From the NCBI RefSeq assembly GCF_001667265.1, contig NZ_LZHW01000007.1, forward strand, positions 82,645 through 146,644: a DNA stretch of 64,000 nucleotides. The letters run 5' to 3'. Of the stretch, positions 1-8,165 are shown piece after piece. The translations under genes and the position numbers were made by a program. Within the stretch, counting starts at the first letter, position 1, and every line of letters starts with the position of its first letter. Below the pieces are notes generated by a model. The model did not search any database. It saw only the letters and a program-made list of their open reading frames with translations, and was not told the origin of the DNA. This DNA is from Mycobacterium sp. ACS4331 (lineage in GTDB: Bacteria > Actinomycetota > Actinomycetes > Mycobacteriales > Mycobacteriaceae).

Positions 1-1
1 C

Positions 2-316
2 CGAGCCTGCGTGATGACGGCGTGTGCGCACATCGACGCGGGCAGGCCGGCGCCTGAAATCTCCGAACCCGTTCTGCGCGCGGCCTATTGGCGGTGTGCG
101 CGCGACGGTCTGGAGGGCAGGACGCACGCGATGCTGGCGGCGTTCATCGACGAACTGCGGCCCGCGCTGGAGCAGGCCGGCGACTTCGACTATGCGCAGT
201 CGGAGTTGAAACGCATTGTGCAGGAAGGCAACGGCGCGATGCGGCAGCGGCGGGCGTGGCGGCGCGGCGACATCCGCGATGTGCTGAAGGCCGCGGCCGA
301 GGCGACTCTGGGGTGA
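2..316 (+). CDS. YbdK-type carboxylate-amine ligase (C-terminal part)
   Basis: Only the last ~104 codons are present; the reading frame is open from base 2 and the true start lies upstream of the window. The segment with AAYWRCARDGLEG, a helical stretch (DELRPALEQAGDF) and a basic end with GNGAMRQRRAW resembles the C-terminus of the YbdK glutamate-cysteine-ligase-like family (M. tuberculosis Rv0433 type). Such enzymes couple an amino acid to a carboxylate with ATP, but the true substrate in mycobacteria is uncertain. The catalytic core is not in the window, so the call rests on C-terminal similarity from memory. It converges on rskA with a hairpin between them. Confidence 0.6.
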   Translation, partial: RACVMTACAHIDAGRPAPEISEPVLRAAYWRCARDGLEGRTHAMLAAFIDELRPALEQAGDFDYAQSELKRIVQEGNGAMRQRRAWRRGDIRDVLKAAAEATLG

Positions 317-331
317 TCCCGCCAGCGCGAA

Positions 332-380
332 ATTGCATTCAGGGTCGTGATCCTTTGCCCGCAACAGCCCTGGGTGCAAT
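332..380. terminator. Imperfect hairpin between convergent genes
   Basis: ATTGCATTCAGGG (332-344) pairs with CCCTGGGTGCAAT (368-380) across a 23-base loop, with two G-U type pairs in the RNA. It lies between the ends of the convergent ligase and rskA genes and could end transcription from both sides. There is no clear T-tract, which is usual for mycobacteria. Confidence 0.4.
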
Positions 381-405
381 CTCGCGGGCTGAACCGGAAC
401 CAGAA

Positions 406-1107
406 TCAGATGAGCGGCAACTCCGCGAAGACCTCACCCGTCGGCGAGGTGGACCCGGCTCCGGGTTCGACGGTGAACGCCAAGGCCGTCGAGTTGCGCA
501 GGTCAGGCACGACGGCCGTGGTCGACGGCGACACCGTCGCGGCATCCATGGTGCCAGCGGAGGTCGCACCGTCGTCGCCGACCAGCCACATCTGATAGAC
601 GGTGCCGTCCTGCGGAGGAGTGACGTCATTCATCACCAGCACGCCGGCGTTGCGCTCGTGCGAGAACACGAACGTCGCCCTGCCGCCGGTGGGGATGGGA
701 CCCGACACGGTCTGCACGTCGGGTGCGGCGAAGACCTGCTGGGCCGTCGTCGGCTGCGGCGACTCCCGCAGGACCGCGCCGACGCCGACCCCGCCCAGCC
801 CGATCACGACTGCCGCCGCCGCGGCCAGCACCGCTGCGCGCCAACGCCGTCCGGTCCCGGGGAGACGCCGGACGGGATCCTCGGCTGCCGCGGCCAGGAT
901 GCGGTCGCGCAGCCGCGGGGGTGGTTCCACCGCGGTCGAGGTCGACACGCGTGCCATGGCCTCCCGCACGGCCCGCACCTCGTCGAAGAACTGATCGGCG
1001 TGCTCGGAGTCGGCCAGCGCGGCCTCGAGGTGATCGCGTTCGCTCTCGGGTATCGCGTGCAGTGCGTAGGGCACCGCCACGGTCAGGATGTCATCGGGGG
1101 TCGTCAT
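406..1107 (-). CDS. rskA: Anti-sigma-K factor RskA
   Basis: 233 aa. The cytoplasmic N-terminal part (to ~residue 90) is a zinc-less anti-sigma helical domain. One membrane helix follows (about residues 90-112, Ala/Val/Gly-rich after RRWR), then an extracytoplasmic RskA domain with a YQMWLVGDDG motif. It should hold SigK at the membrane until regulated proteolysis releases it. The start ATG overlaps the sigK stop in an ATGA junction, so I chose it over the longer frame. Position directly after sigK is diagnostic for the pair. M. bovis-type inactivating substitutions cannot be judged without an alignment. Confidence 0.92.
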   Translation of the reverse strand: MTTPDDILTVAVPYALHAIPESERDHLEAALADSEHADQFFDEVRAVREAMARVSTSTAVEPPPRLRDRILAAAAEDPVRRLPGTGRRWRAAVLAAAAAVVIGLGGVGVGAVLRESPQPTTAQQVFAAPDVQTVSGPIPTGGRATFVFSHERNAGVLVMNDVTPPQDGTVYQMWLVGDDGATSAGTMDAATVSPSTTAVVPDLRNSTALAFTVEPGAGSTSPTGEVFAELPLI

Positions 1108-1688
1108 CGTGTCCCCAAGCAGTTGCGCAGGCTGCGCAGTGCGTCTCGCATGCGTGACTTGATGGTCGCCAGGTTGGCCGACAATCGGTCGGACACCTGC
1201 ACATAGGTCAACCCGTCGTAATAGGCGAGTTCGACACATTCGCGTTGCAGGTCGGTCAGGCTGTCCAGGCAGCTGACGACCTGTCGGCGCTCGTCGCGGA
1301 TCAGCACCGACTCGCTCACAGCATCGACCGGCGGTTCGACGGTGGCCGCGCCGTACCGCGACTCCCGTCTGCCGCCGGCCTCCTCGCTGCGTACGCGGTC
1401 GACGGCGCGGCGATGGGCCAGGGTGAGCAGCCAGGCCAGTGCCGATCCGGAGGCGGGGTCGTAGCTGTCGGCGCTGCGCCAGACCTGCAGGTAGACCTCC
1501 TGCGTTGTCTCCTCGGCGTAGCCGGGGTCGCGCAGGACGCGGCTGATCAGTCCGAACACCCGAGACTTGGTGTCGTCATAGAACGCAGCGAACGCCTCGG
1601 CGTCGCGCCGAGCCACCCGGCGCAGCAGTGCGTCGAGGTCAGCTGTCACGTCTGAGAGCCTAGCGGGCGGGGAGGTGATCGTGGTCAT
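1104..1688 (-). CDS. sigK: ECF RNA polymerase sigma factor SigK
   Basis: 194 aa, the usual length. Region 2 lies near residues 25-95 (FGLISRVLRDPGYAEETTQE, YLQVWRSADSYDP), and region 4 near 135-190 (DLQRECVELAYYDGLTYVQV, a helix-turn-helix, then ATIKSRMRDALRSLR). It directs RNA polymerase to CCATCC/CCGAAT-type promoters in M. tuberculosis (mpt70, mpt83 and its own locus). The start codon follows directly on the TAA stop of the upstream DUF1295 gene, and the stop overlaps rskA. It is therefore the fifth gene of a six-gene operon whose promoter at 5734-5760 has a SigK-like sequence, which implies positive autoregulation. Confidence 0.93.
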   Translation of the reverse strand: MTTITSPPARLSDVTADLDALLRRVARRDAEAFAAFYDDTKSRVFGLISRVLRDPGYAEETTQEVYLQVWRSADSYDPASGSALAWLLTLAHRRAVDRVRSEEAGGRRESRYGAATVEPPVDAVSESVLIRDERRQVVSCLDSLTDLQRECVELAYYDGLTYVQVSDRLSANLATIKSRMRDALRSLRNCLGTR

Positions 1689-2468
1689 TTACCCCCGCTT
1701 CGGTGGTCGGGGCACGAAAAAGGCAGTCCGCGAACAGTATTCGTCGAATCCGGGCCGTCCGGCCATGAACTTCTCGGCCAGTCGCGCCCCGGTGGCGTAC
1801 ACCAGGAAGTAGGTCATCAGCGCCGGTGAGAACACCGTGAGCAGCGCCAGGGGACCCGTGATGGTCACCAGCCAGATGCCCCACCACACACTGGCGTCGC
1901 CGAAATAGTTCGGATGGCGGGTCCAGGCCCACAGTCCGCGGTCCATGATCCGGCCGCGGTTGGCGGGGTCGGCCTTGAACGTCTTCAGCTGATGGTCACC
2001 GAGCGCCTCGAACACCAGGCCGACGCACCACAGGGCCAGGCCCACCGCCGCGACGGGCCACAGGGCGCGCGGTGTCGGACCGGCGGTCGCCGACACCTGC
2101 ACCGGCAGCGACACGAACCACGCGGAGGCGCCCTGGATGACGAACACCCGACGCAGCACGTTGCGCGCCGAGAAGTCCTCTTTCAGCAGGGCCCGGTAGC
2201 GCGGGTCCTCACCCTTCCCGGCGGTCTTGCCGTGGATGTGGATCGCCAGACGCAGCCCCCAGACCGCGACGAGCGCCAGCAGCAGTATCCGTCTGCCCAG
2301 ATCACCGTCGCCCAGCACCGCGGCGACGGCCGCGACGGCGACGAAGGCCAGGCCCCAGCAGACGTCGACGACGTTGGCGCGGTTGATCCGCCGACTGATC
2401 GCGAACGTCACCCCGAACACGACGATGACCGCCGCCAGCGAGGCACCCGAGACGACCAGAAAGTTCAC
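1689..2468 (-). CDS. DUF1295 membrane protein, steroid-reductase-like (Rv0446c type)
   Basis: 259 aa with about seven hydrophobic helices. The C-terminal half carries the DUF1295 signature: GLWAWTRHPNYFGD followed by W-rich helices and a late RPGFDEYCSRTAFFVP segment. The family is related to 3-oxo-5-alpha-steroid 4-dehydrogenases and ICMT enzymes and probably uses NAD(P)H to reduce or modify a lipid. Start GTG (2468) lies inside the stop of the upstream fatty acid methyltransferase (GTGA), so translation is coupled. I infer that it acts on the product of the neighbouring methyltransferase; the exact reaction is unknown. Confidence 0.8.
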   Translation of the reverse strand: MNFLVVSGASLAAVIVVFGVTFAISRRINRANVVDVCWGLAFVAVAAVAAVLGDGDLGRRILLLALVAVWGLRLAIHIHGKTAGKGEDPRYRALLKEDFSARNVLRRVFVIQGASAWFVSLPVQVSATAGPTPRALWPVAAVGLALWCVGLVFEALGDHQLKTFKADPANRGRIMDRGLWAWTRHPNYFGDASVWWGIWLVTITGPLALLTVFSPALMTYFLVYATGARLAEKFMAGRPGFDEYCSRTAFFVPRPPKRG

Positions 2469-3739
2469 CACCGTCCTCCGTTCGAGGCGAAGGTCCACTG
2501 GTACACGTCGAGGTAGCCGGAGCGGAACCCCGCCTCGGAGTAGGCCAGGTACAGCTCCCACATGCGACAGAAGACGTCGTCGAAGCCGAGTGCGGCCACG
2601 GCGTCGCGGCGCTGCGTGAACCGTTCCCGCCACAGCCGCAGGGTCTCGGCATAGTGCGGACGCAGCGAGCACATGTCGACGGTGCGCAGTGACGTATCGC
2701 GTTCGGTGATCGACAGGATGGCCTCCGTCGACGGCAGCAGACCGCCCGGGAAGATGTACTTCTGTATCCAGGTGTGCGTGTTGCGGCTGGCCAGCATCCG
2801 CGAATGGGGCATGGTGATCGCCTGGATCGCGACCCGCCCACCGGGCGCCACCAACGCGTCAAGGGTGCGGAAATAGGTGGGCCAGAACTCATATCCGACG
2901 GCCTCGATCATCTCGACCGAGATCACCGCGTCGTAACAGCCCGTCACGTCGCGGTAGTCGCAGAGTTCGATCGTGACGCGGTCGGACAGACCGGCGGCCG
3001 CGACGCGTTGCCGGGCCAGGTGCTGCTGTTCGGCCGACAGCGTCACCGACGTCACCTCCGCGCCGCGGGCCGCGGCGCGAAGGCTCAGTTCGCCCCAGCC
3101 CGTACCGATCTCAAGGATTCGGCTGTCCGGTCCGACGCGCGCCGTGTCGAGCAGCCGGTCGATCTTGCGATGCTGCGCGGCGGGCAGCTCGGTCCACTGC
3201 GCGGGCAGCGAGTCGAACAGCGCGCTGGAATAGGTCATGGTCTCGTCGAGGAACTCGGCGAACAGGTCATTGGACAGGTCATAGTGCTCGGCGATGTTGC
3301 GGCGGGCCTGATCCCGGCTGTTGTGATGGGTTTTCGGTTGGCGCGCAAGGGCAATGGGCCGCATCCGCTGCAACGACCGCGGAACCAGGTCCGCCACCGA
3401 CGTCGCGAAGACCGTGAGCACGCCCGCCAGATCGTCCGATGTCCACTCGCCGGCCATATAGGACTCGCCGAACCCGATCAGGCCGCTGCGGCCCACGCGG
3501 CGCACCAACCGATCCGGGTGGAGCAGGCGCAGCGTCGGCAGCGTCGGGTCGGCCGCGCCGATCACGGATCCATCGGGATACAGCAGGCGCAGCGGCAACC
3601 GGCGCGCCGCGCGCTGCAGCAGGTCGTCGGCGACCAGTCCGGACAACGCGGCCACCGGCCCCCTCGGGACCGAGGCCACGCCCGGCCAGCGATCGGCGTC
3701 GATCGCTGAGGTGTCGGTGCTGGAGAGGTCGATGGTCAC
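2465..3739 (-). CDS. ufaA1: Cyclopropane-fatty-acid-synthase-like methyltransferase (UfaA1 type)
   Basis: 424 aa. After a ~130-residue N-terminal lipid-binding part comes a SAM-dependent core: AEHYDLSNDLF near residue 145, the SAM loop ILEIGTGWGEL near 205, and EMIEAVG with a C-terminal QWTF. M. tuberculosis UfaA1 (Rv0447c) has been reported to methylate oleate towards tuberculostearate. The related alphaproteobacterial UfaM methylates unsaturated acyl chains on the way to furan fatty acids. GTG start overlaps the DUF1365 stop (GTGA). It is placed between DUF1365 and DUF1295 exactly as in the M. tuberculosis locus. Confidence 0.85.
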   Translation of the reverse strand: MTIDLSSTDTSAIDADRWPGVASVPRGPVAALSGLVADDLLQRAARRLPLRLLYPDGSVIGAADPTLPTLRLLHPDRLVRRVGRSGLIGFGESYMAGEWTSDDLAGVLTVFATSVADLVPRSLQRMRPIALARQPKTHHNSRDQARRNIAEHYDLSNDLFAEFLDETMTYSSALFDSLPAQWTELPAAQHRKIDRLLDTARVGPDSRILEIGTGWGELSLRAAARGAEVTSVTLSAEQQHLARQRVAAAGLSDRVTIELCDYRDVTGCYDAVISVEMIEAVGYEFWPTYFRTLDALVAPGGRVAIQAITMPHSRMLASRNTHTWIQKYIFPGGLLPSTEAILSITERDTSLRTVDMCSLRPHYAETLRLWRERFTQRRDAVAALGFDDVFCRMWELYLAYSEAGFRSGYLDVYQWTFASNGGRW

Positions 3740-4464
3740 GGCAGTTGAGTCCTTTCGCGGACGGCTGATGGACGTGGGACGATCGGGACGCGGCGAAGCA
3801 CGAGGGTGATGCCCTGGACGCGGATTCCCAACGCGCCCAACAGCGGAGCCAGTGGGGCGACGATCTGGAGCCAGGCGATGCGTGCGGTGCTGGCAGTGCG
3901 GCGTCGTCCGCGCATGGTGGCGACGAATGCGGGTTGGCCGGCCCGGTGCAGCGACACCGTGACGTCGAGGGTCTCCGCGGGTCGGGGCGCGTGCACCAGG
4001 TAGTGGCCGTCGACTCCGTTGAACGGCGAGACGTACATGCGCTTGGGCACCACCACGCCGTCGTGCTCGGCGGGCAGCAGGTAGGCATGCCGCTGCCCGT
4101 AGGTGTTGTGCACTTCGGCGATGACGGCGCGCAGGCGGCCCGCGCGGTCGTGGCACCAGAACACGCTCAACGGGTTGAAGACGTATCCGAGCACTCGGGC
4201 CTGCAGCAGTGCTGTGACCTGTCCGCCGTGGAGGTCGACGCCGTGCTCGGCCAGGAAGGCGTCGACGCGACCCCGCAGCGTGTCCGGGCCGGGCTGGAAG
4301 TGGTCGGCGGCCTCGAAGCGCGCGAAAGGCCGCAGCCATCGGGGCAGTTCGGGCAGGTGGTCGATGTCGACGTACCAGCTGTAGCTGCGATGCTCGAAGT
4401 GGTGGTGTACGGGGGCGCGGCGAAGGTGGGTGATCCGCGTGCGGTAGATCGCCGGTGTGCTCAC
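3736..4464 (-). CDS. DUF1365 family protein (Rv0448c type)
   Basis: 242 aa. Typical DUF1365 features: an opening IYRTRITHLRRAPVHHHFEHR, then GYVFNPLSVFWCHD near residue 95, EVHNTYGQRHAYLL, KRMYVSPFN, and a C-terminal LRRVPIVPRP. No catalytic mechanism is established for the family. It nearly always sits beside a flavin amine-oxidase-like gene and a CFA-synthase-like gene, so a role in making or placing an unusual membrane acyl chain is likely. GTG start overlaps the upstream stop (GTGA); longer upstream starts would run deep into the preceding gene. Confidence 0.83.
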   Translation of the reverse strand: MSTPAIYRTRITHLRRAPVHHHFEHRSYSWYVDIDHLPELPRWLRPFARFEAADHFQPGPDTLRGRVDAFLAEHGVDLHGGQVTALLQARVLGYVFNPLSVFWCHDRAGRLRAVIAEVHNTYGQRHAYLLPAEHDGVVVPKRMYVSPFNGVDGHYLVHAPRPAETLDVTVSLHRAGQPAFVATMRGRRRTASTARIAWLQIVAPLAPLLGALGIRVQGITLVLRRVPIVPRPSAVRERTQLP

Positions 4465-5726
4465 AACCTGCTCCCGGCGCACAGCAGGGCGTCGGCGGCC
4501 CGCACCCCGGACGCCGCACCGTCCTCGTGGAATCCCCACCCGTGGTACGCGCCCGCGAACGCCACTCGGTCATCACTGAGGGAGGGCAATCGGCCCTGCG
4601 CGGCAACGGATTCCAGGGTGTACTGCGGATGGTGGTAGGTCATCTCGGTGAGCACGGAGCCGGGGCTGATCGGCGCGTCCTCGCCCAGCGTCACCAGGAA
4701 TCGCCGCGGACCGGACAGCCCCATGAGTCGGCTCACGTCGTAGGTGACGACGACCTGGTCGCGCCGGTCGGTCATCAGGTAGTTCCAGGACGCCCGGGCG
4801 CGTGAATGCCTGGGGAGCACCGATTCATCGGTGTGCAGCGTGGCGTGGTTGGTCGAGTAGCCGATCGCGCCGAGCACCGCGCGTTCCCACGCAGTCGGCT
4901 CGTCCAGCAGTGCCAGCGCCTGATCGGGATGGGTCGCGATGACGGCGGCGTCGAACTCCTCGGCGCCGAATCGGGCGGTCCGGATCTGCACGCCGAACGT
5001 CGTGCGGCGCAACCCCTGCACGGGTGTCCCGCGCCGAACCTCGTGGAGACGGCCCGCGATCGCCTCGACGTAGGTGGCCGAACCGCCGACGACCGTGCGC
5101 CAGGTCGGGGATCCGAACACCGTGAGCATGCCGTGGTGCTCGAGGAAGACGAACAGGTACCGGGCCGGGTAGTCCAGCGCGGAGTCGGGGGCGCACGACC
5201 ACACCGCGGCCACCAGCGGTGTCATGAAGTATTCGGTGAAGAACGCCGAGAAGCCGTGCTGGTCAAGGAAGGCCCGCAGCGTCAGGTCGGAGTCGACGTC
5301 CTCGTGCAGCAGCGCGCTGGCGGCCCGGTGGAACCGCTTGACCTCGGCCAGCATGGCCAGGTAGCGCCAGCGCACGAGGTTCGACGGCGCGGGGACTAGG
5401 CCGCCGAGACCTCGTGCACCGGCATATTCCAGGCCGATGGCGTCGGCCCGGACGGACATCGACATGTCGGTGTCATGCGTACGCACACCGAGTTCGTCGA
5501 AGATTCGGCACAGCGTGGGATAGGTGCGGGTGTTGTGCACCAGGAATGCGGAGTCGACGGCCTCGATGACGCCGTCCCCGCGATCGAGGTGGTGGGTGTG
5601 CGCGTGCCCGCCGAGACGGTCGTCGGCCTCGAACAGCGTCACGCGGTCGTGGCGAGACAGCGTGTACGCGGCCGCCAGGCCCGCGACTCCACTTCCGATG
5701 ACGGCAACGGATCGTCCGGTGTTCAC
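4461..5726 (-). CDS. FAD-dependent amine-oxidase-like protein (Rv0449c type)
   Basis: 421 aa. The N-terminal Rossmann motif VIGSGVAGLAAAYTLS (residues ~9-24) with a following acidic residue (LFEADDRLGG) binds FAD. The C-terminal FAD contact is FAGAYHGWGFHEDGAASG. In alphaproteobacteria a related flavoprotein (UfaD) desaturates a methylated acyl chain during furan fatty acid synthesis; transfer of that role here is inference. It is the first gene of the sigK operon. GTG start lies 7 bases after a CCGAAC -10 element, so the mRNA is probably leaderless. Confidence 0.85.
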   Translation of the reverse strand: MNTGRSVAVIGSGVAGLAAAYTLSRHDRVTLFEADDRLGGHAHTHHLDRGDGVIEAVDSAFLVHNTRTYPTLCRIFDELGVRTHDTDMSMSVRADAIGLEYAGARGLGGLVPAPSNLVRWRYLAMLAEVKRFHRAASALLHEDVDSDLTLRAFLDQHGFSAFFTEYFMTPLVAAVWSCAPDSALDYPARYLFVFLEHHGMLTVFGSPTWRTVVGGSATYVEAIAGRLHEVRRGTPVQGLRRTTFGVQIRTARFGAEEFDAAVIATHPDQALALLDEPTAWERAVLGAIGYSTNHATLHTDESVLPRHSRARASWNYLMTDRRDQVVVTYDVSRLMGLSGPRRFLVTLGEDAPISPGSVLTEMTYHHPQYTLESVAAQGRLPSLSDDRVAFAGAYHGWGFHEDGAASGVRAADALLCAGSRL

Positions 5727-5733
5727 ATCAGGT

Positions 5734-5760
5734 GTTCGGAGCCGCGGCGCGGATGGATGG
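5734..5760 (-). promoter_or_regulatory. Putative SigK promoter of the sigK operon
   Basis: On the minus strand CCATCC (5760-5755) and CCGAAC (5739-5734) are separated by 15 bases, close to the SigK consensus CCATCC/CCGAAT. A second overlapping CCATCC (5756-5751) gives an 11-base spacer. The -10 ends 7 bases before the GTG start of the first operon gene, so transcription would begin at the start codon. Confidence 0.65.
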
Positions 5761-5780
5761 GTCGAGGTGCGTGGGTTGAC

Positions 5781-6839
5781 TCACACCCAGGTCGACGCGG
5801 CGGCCGCCAGTCCCGAGACCAGCCGCGAGGTCACCACCGGCAGCCCGTCGGCGGCGGCCACGGGGCTCAGCGGGCTGATGCCCCGCACTCGCGGCGACAG
5901 CTCGAGTTGGGCGCCGCCGCCGCGCACGCGGTTGACGGGGTTGTCCGGATGCAGACCCCGCAGTTCGCGCGGAATGTCGTCGAGGTCGGTGATCACGTGA
6001 TAGCCCGGCAGGTCGAGGTGACCCGCGACGTGCGAGGCGAGTGTCCGGTTGCCGCCGCCCGCGAGGAGACGGGTGCTCTGCCCCATCCGGCCGTACCCGT
6101 GCACGGACACGACGACGTCGACGTGGTCGAGGAACTCCGCCAGCCGAGCCGACTCTGCCGGATCGAACCGCGCCGACGCCAGGTGGTGCGGGTAGTCGAC
6201 CGGGTGCCGGACGGTGTAGAACGAGGCGCCCGCGGCCTCGGCGGCGCGCTCGGCGATCACATCCGTCATGCGCTCCAGATCGCCGCCATGGATGGCCATG
6301 AAGCCGAACCTTGAGCGCAGCACGTGCTCCTCGTGCACATGGGGATCACTCAACAGTTCCGACAGTGTCTGCGGCCCCGGGGTGTCGGGCGCCACGCGGT
6401 GTGGCCAGCCGGCCGGATCCCAGCGGTGCAGGAACTCGATCCAGCGCTGCGGCAGCTCGTGGTGGCGCGCGCCGTCGATGATGCGTTCCAGATAGCCGGG
6501 CCGCGGCGGGCCGGGTTCCACGCGGTGGTCGATGTAGACCCAGGCGTCGGCGGGCCCGGTGGTGGCCTGCACGGTCAATCGGTCCCGGCGGTACCGCACG
6601 GGCACCCCCTCGGCGCGGTCCAGCGCCGCCAGGTCGGTCTCGGAGATGTCCCACACGATGCCGTGCACCTGCGATCCGTGGAACGGCTCGATGGTGGCCA
6701 CGCCGCGTTCGTTGATCAGCCAGTCATGGTCGGCCAGCACCGCGGGTGTGGGGTCGGTGGCGTCGGGGCATCGGGCCGCCATCTGCTGCGCGCACAGGTT
6801 GGACCCGTACGCGAAGTAGCGATGGACGGCCGACCGAAT
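5781..6839 (-). CDS. Gamma-glutamylcyclotransferase / poly-gamma-glutamate hydrolase fusion
   Basis: Residues 1 to ~115 are a GGCT-like fold that begins with the substrate-loop motif YFAYGSNL and contains HGIVWDISETDLAALDRAEG. Residues ~150-350 resemble the zinc poly-gamma-glutamate hydrolase family (PghP/DUF867): MAIHGGDLERMTDVIA, VVVSVHGYG, then LPGYHVITDLDDIPREL. Both halves act on gamma-glutamyl bonds. The first ATG (6782) would delete YFAYGSNL. No ATG, GTG or TTG lies upstream before an in-frame stop at 6845, so I propose ATT at 6839, preceded by AGGGG seven bases away and overlapping the mntH end. Fold calls are firm; the start is inferred. Confidence 0.68.
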   Translation of the reverse strand: MRSAVHRYFAYGSNLCAQQMAARCPDATDPTPAVLADHDWLINERGVATIEPFHGSQVHGIVWDISETDLAALDRAEGVPVRYRRDRLTVQATTGPADAWVYIDHRVEPGPPRPGYLERIIDGARHHELPQRWIEFLHRWDPAGWPHRVAPDTPGPQTLSELLSDPHVHEEHVLRSRFGFMAIHGGDLERMTDVIAERAAEAAGASFYTVRHPVDYPHHLASARFDPAESARLAEFLDHVDVVVSVHGYGRMGQSTRLLAGGGNRTLASHVAGHLDLPGYHVITDLDDIPRELRGLHPDNPVNRVRGGGAQLELSPRVRGISPLSPVAAADGLPVVTSRLVSGLAAAASTWV

Positions 6840-6842
6840 GCG

Positions 6843-8069
6843 TCAGCCCCTGATCGTCAGACAGATGAGCACCACATTCAGCAGGGTAATCACGGTGGCG
6901 ACGAGCCAGCCGAAAACCGTCGTCATCCGATGGTTCACATCGGCGCCCATCACCGACGCGCGGCTGGTCAGGCGCACCAGTGGGATCAGCGCGAACGGGA
7001 TGCCGAACGACAGCACCACCTGCGACAGCACCAGGGCGCGACTGGGATCGAAGCCGACGCCGAGGATGATCAGCGCCGGGATCAGCGTCACGAGGCGGCG
7101 GACGAAGATCGGGATCGAGACCTTCAGCAGGCCCTGCATGATCATCGCGCCGGCGTAGGCGCCCACCGACGTCGACGCCAGGCCCGAGGCCAGCAGGCCG
7201 ATCGCGAAGAACAGCGCCACCGTCGGCCCGAGCGCGTCGCGCACCGCGGCGTGGGCACCCTCGATGGAGTCGGTGTCGTCGCGGCCCTGCAGATTGGTCG
7301 CCGCCACGAGCAGCATCGCGATGTTGACCGATCCGGCGACCAGCATCGCCAGGGTGACATCCCACCGGGTGGCCGACAGCAGACGCCGGCGCAGCGGGCC
7401 GGGTTCGGGGTGACCGTGCCGGTCGCGGGCCAGGCCGCTGTGCAGGTACACCGCGTGCGGCATCACGGTGGCGCCCAGCATGGCCGTCGCCAACAGCACG
7501 CTCTCGGCGCCGTCGAACCGGGGGATCAGGCCCGAGGCGACCGACGCCGCGGGAGGGGTCTCGACGAACAGGCTCGTGAGGAACCCGATCGCGATGACGA
7601 GCAGCAGACCGGAGATGACGTGCTCGAACATCCGTTGCCCGCGGCGGTCCTGCACCAACAGCAGAACCATCGACACCGCACCCGTGATCAGGCCCCCGAG
7701 CACCAGGGGCAGGTCGAACAGCAGGTACAGCGCGATCGCGCCGCCCACCACCTCGGCCAGATCCGTGGCCATCGCCACCAGCTCGGCCTGCAGCCAGTAG
7801 GCGATGCGCGTGCGGCGACGGGTGTGGTCGGCGACGGCCTCGGGCAGCGAACGTCCGGTGACCAGACCGATTTTCGCGGACAGGTACTGCACCAGACCCG
7901 CCATGACGTTGGCGAGCACGATCACCCACAGCAGCAGGAACCCGAACTGCGCGCCCGCGCTGACGTTCGCCGCGACGTTGCCGGGGTCGACGTAGGCGAT
8001 CGCGGCGACGAACGCGGGTCCCAGGAGGTACCAGCTGAACCGCGACGAGGTCTGTCGAGTGAGCGCCAC
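6843..8069 (-). CDS. mntH: NRAMP-family divalent metal transporter (MntH)
   Basis: 408 aa, polytopic (about 11 helices). It has the NRAMP signatures DPGNVA in helix 1 (near residue 28) and MPHAVYLHS in helix 6 (near 206), which together form the Mn/Fe binding site, plus GQRMFEHVISGLL. It should import Mn(II) or Fe(II) by proton symport. The GTG start lies six bases after a TAGAGT hexamer, suggesting a leaderless mRNA. The stop codon is followed almost at once by the proposed ATT start of the downstream fusion gene, so the two are probably co-transcribed. Confidence 0.9.
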   Translation of the reverse strand: MALTRQTSSRFSWYLLGPAFVAAIAYVDPGNVAANVSAGAQFGFLLLWVIVLANVMAGLVQYLSAKIGLVTGRSLPEAVADHTRRRTRIAYWLQAELVAMATDLAEVVGGAIALYLLFDLPLVLGGLITGAVSMVLLLVQDRRGQRMFEHVISGLLLVIAIGFLTSLFVETPPAASVASGLIPRFDGAESVLLATAMLGATVMPHAVYLHSGLARDRHGHPEPGPLRRRLLSATRWDVTLAMLVAGSVNIAMLLVAATNLQGRDDTDSIEGAHAAVRDALGPTVALFFAIGLLASGLASTSVGAYAGAMIMQGLLKVSIPIFVRRLVTLIPALIILGVGFDPSRALVLSQVVLSFGIPFALIPLVRLTSRASVMGADVNHRMTTVFGWLVATVITLLNVVLICLTIRG

Positions 8070-8075
8070 GCGCCC

Positions 8076-8081
8076 ACTCTA
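8076..8081 (-). promoter_or_regulatory. -10 element of mntH
   Basis: TAGAGT on the minus strand with six bases (GGGCGC) to the GTG start. A CTAAC half-motif slightly upstream could be part of a metal-regulator site, but no full palindrome is visible. Confidence 0.45.
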
Positions 8082-8126
8082 AATCCGGGTCAGCGAATCA
8101 GAAAGTTAGGAGAGCCGAAAACTGAA

Positions 8127-8153
8127 GATGGCCCGCATGATGCGGGAACCATC
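8127..8153 (-). terminator. Hairpin after the small secreted protein gene
   Basis: CCCGCAT-G-ATGCGGG (8132-8146) is a perfect 7-bp stem, and GATGG/CCATC outside it can extend the helix past a two-base bulge. It lies 13 bases after the stop of the upstream gene and before the mntH promoter. Confidence 0.5.
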
Positions 8154-8165
8154 GTCACGGGCGGG

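Noticed and set aside
2465..4606. Long 713-codon extension of the ufaA1 frame.
   Set aside because: The extra N-terminal part is the shifted frame of the DUF1365 gene; the GTGA overlap marks the true start.
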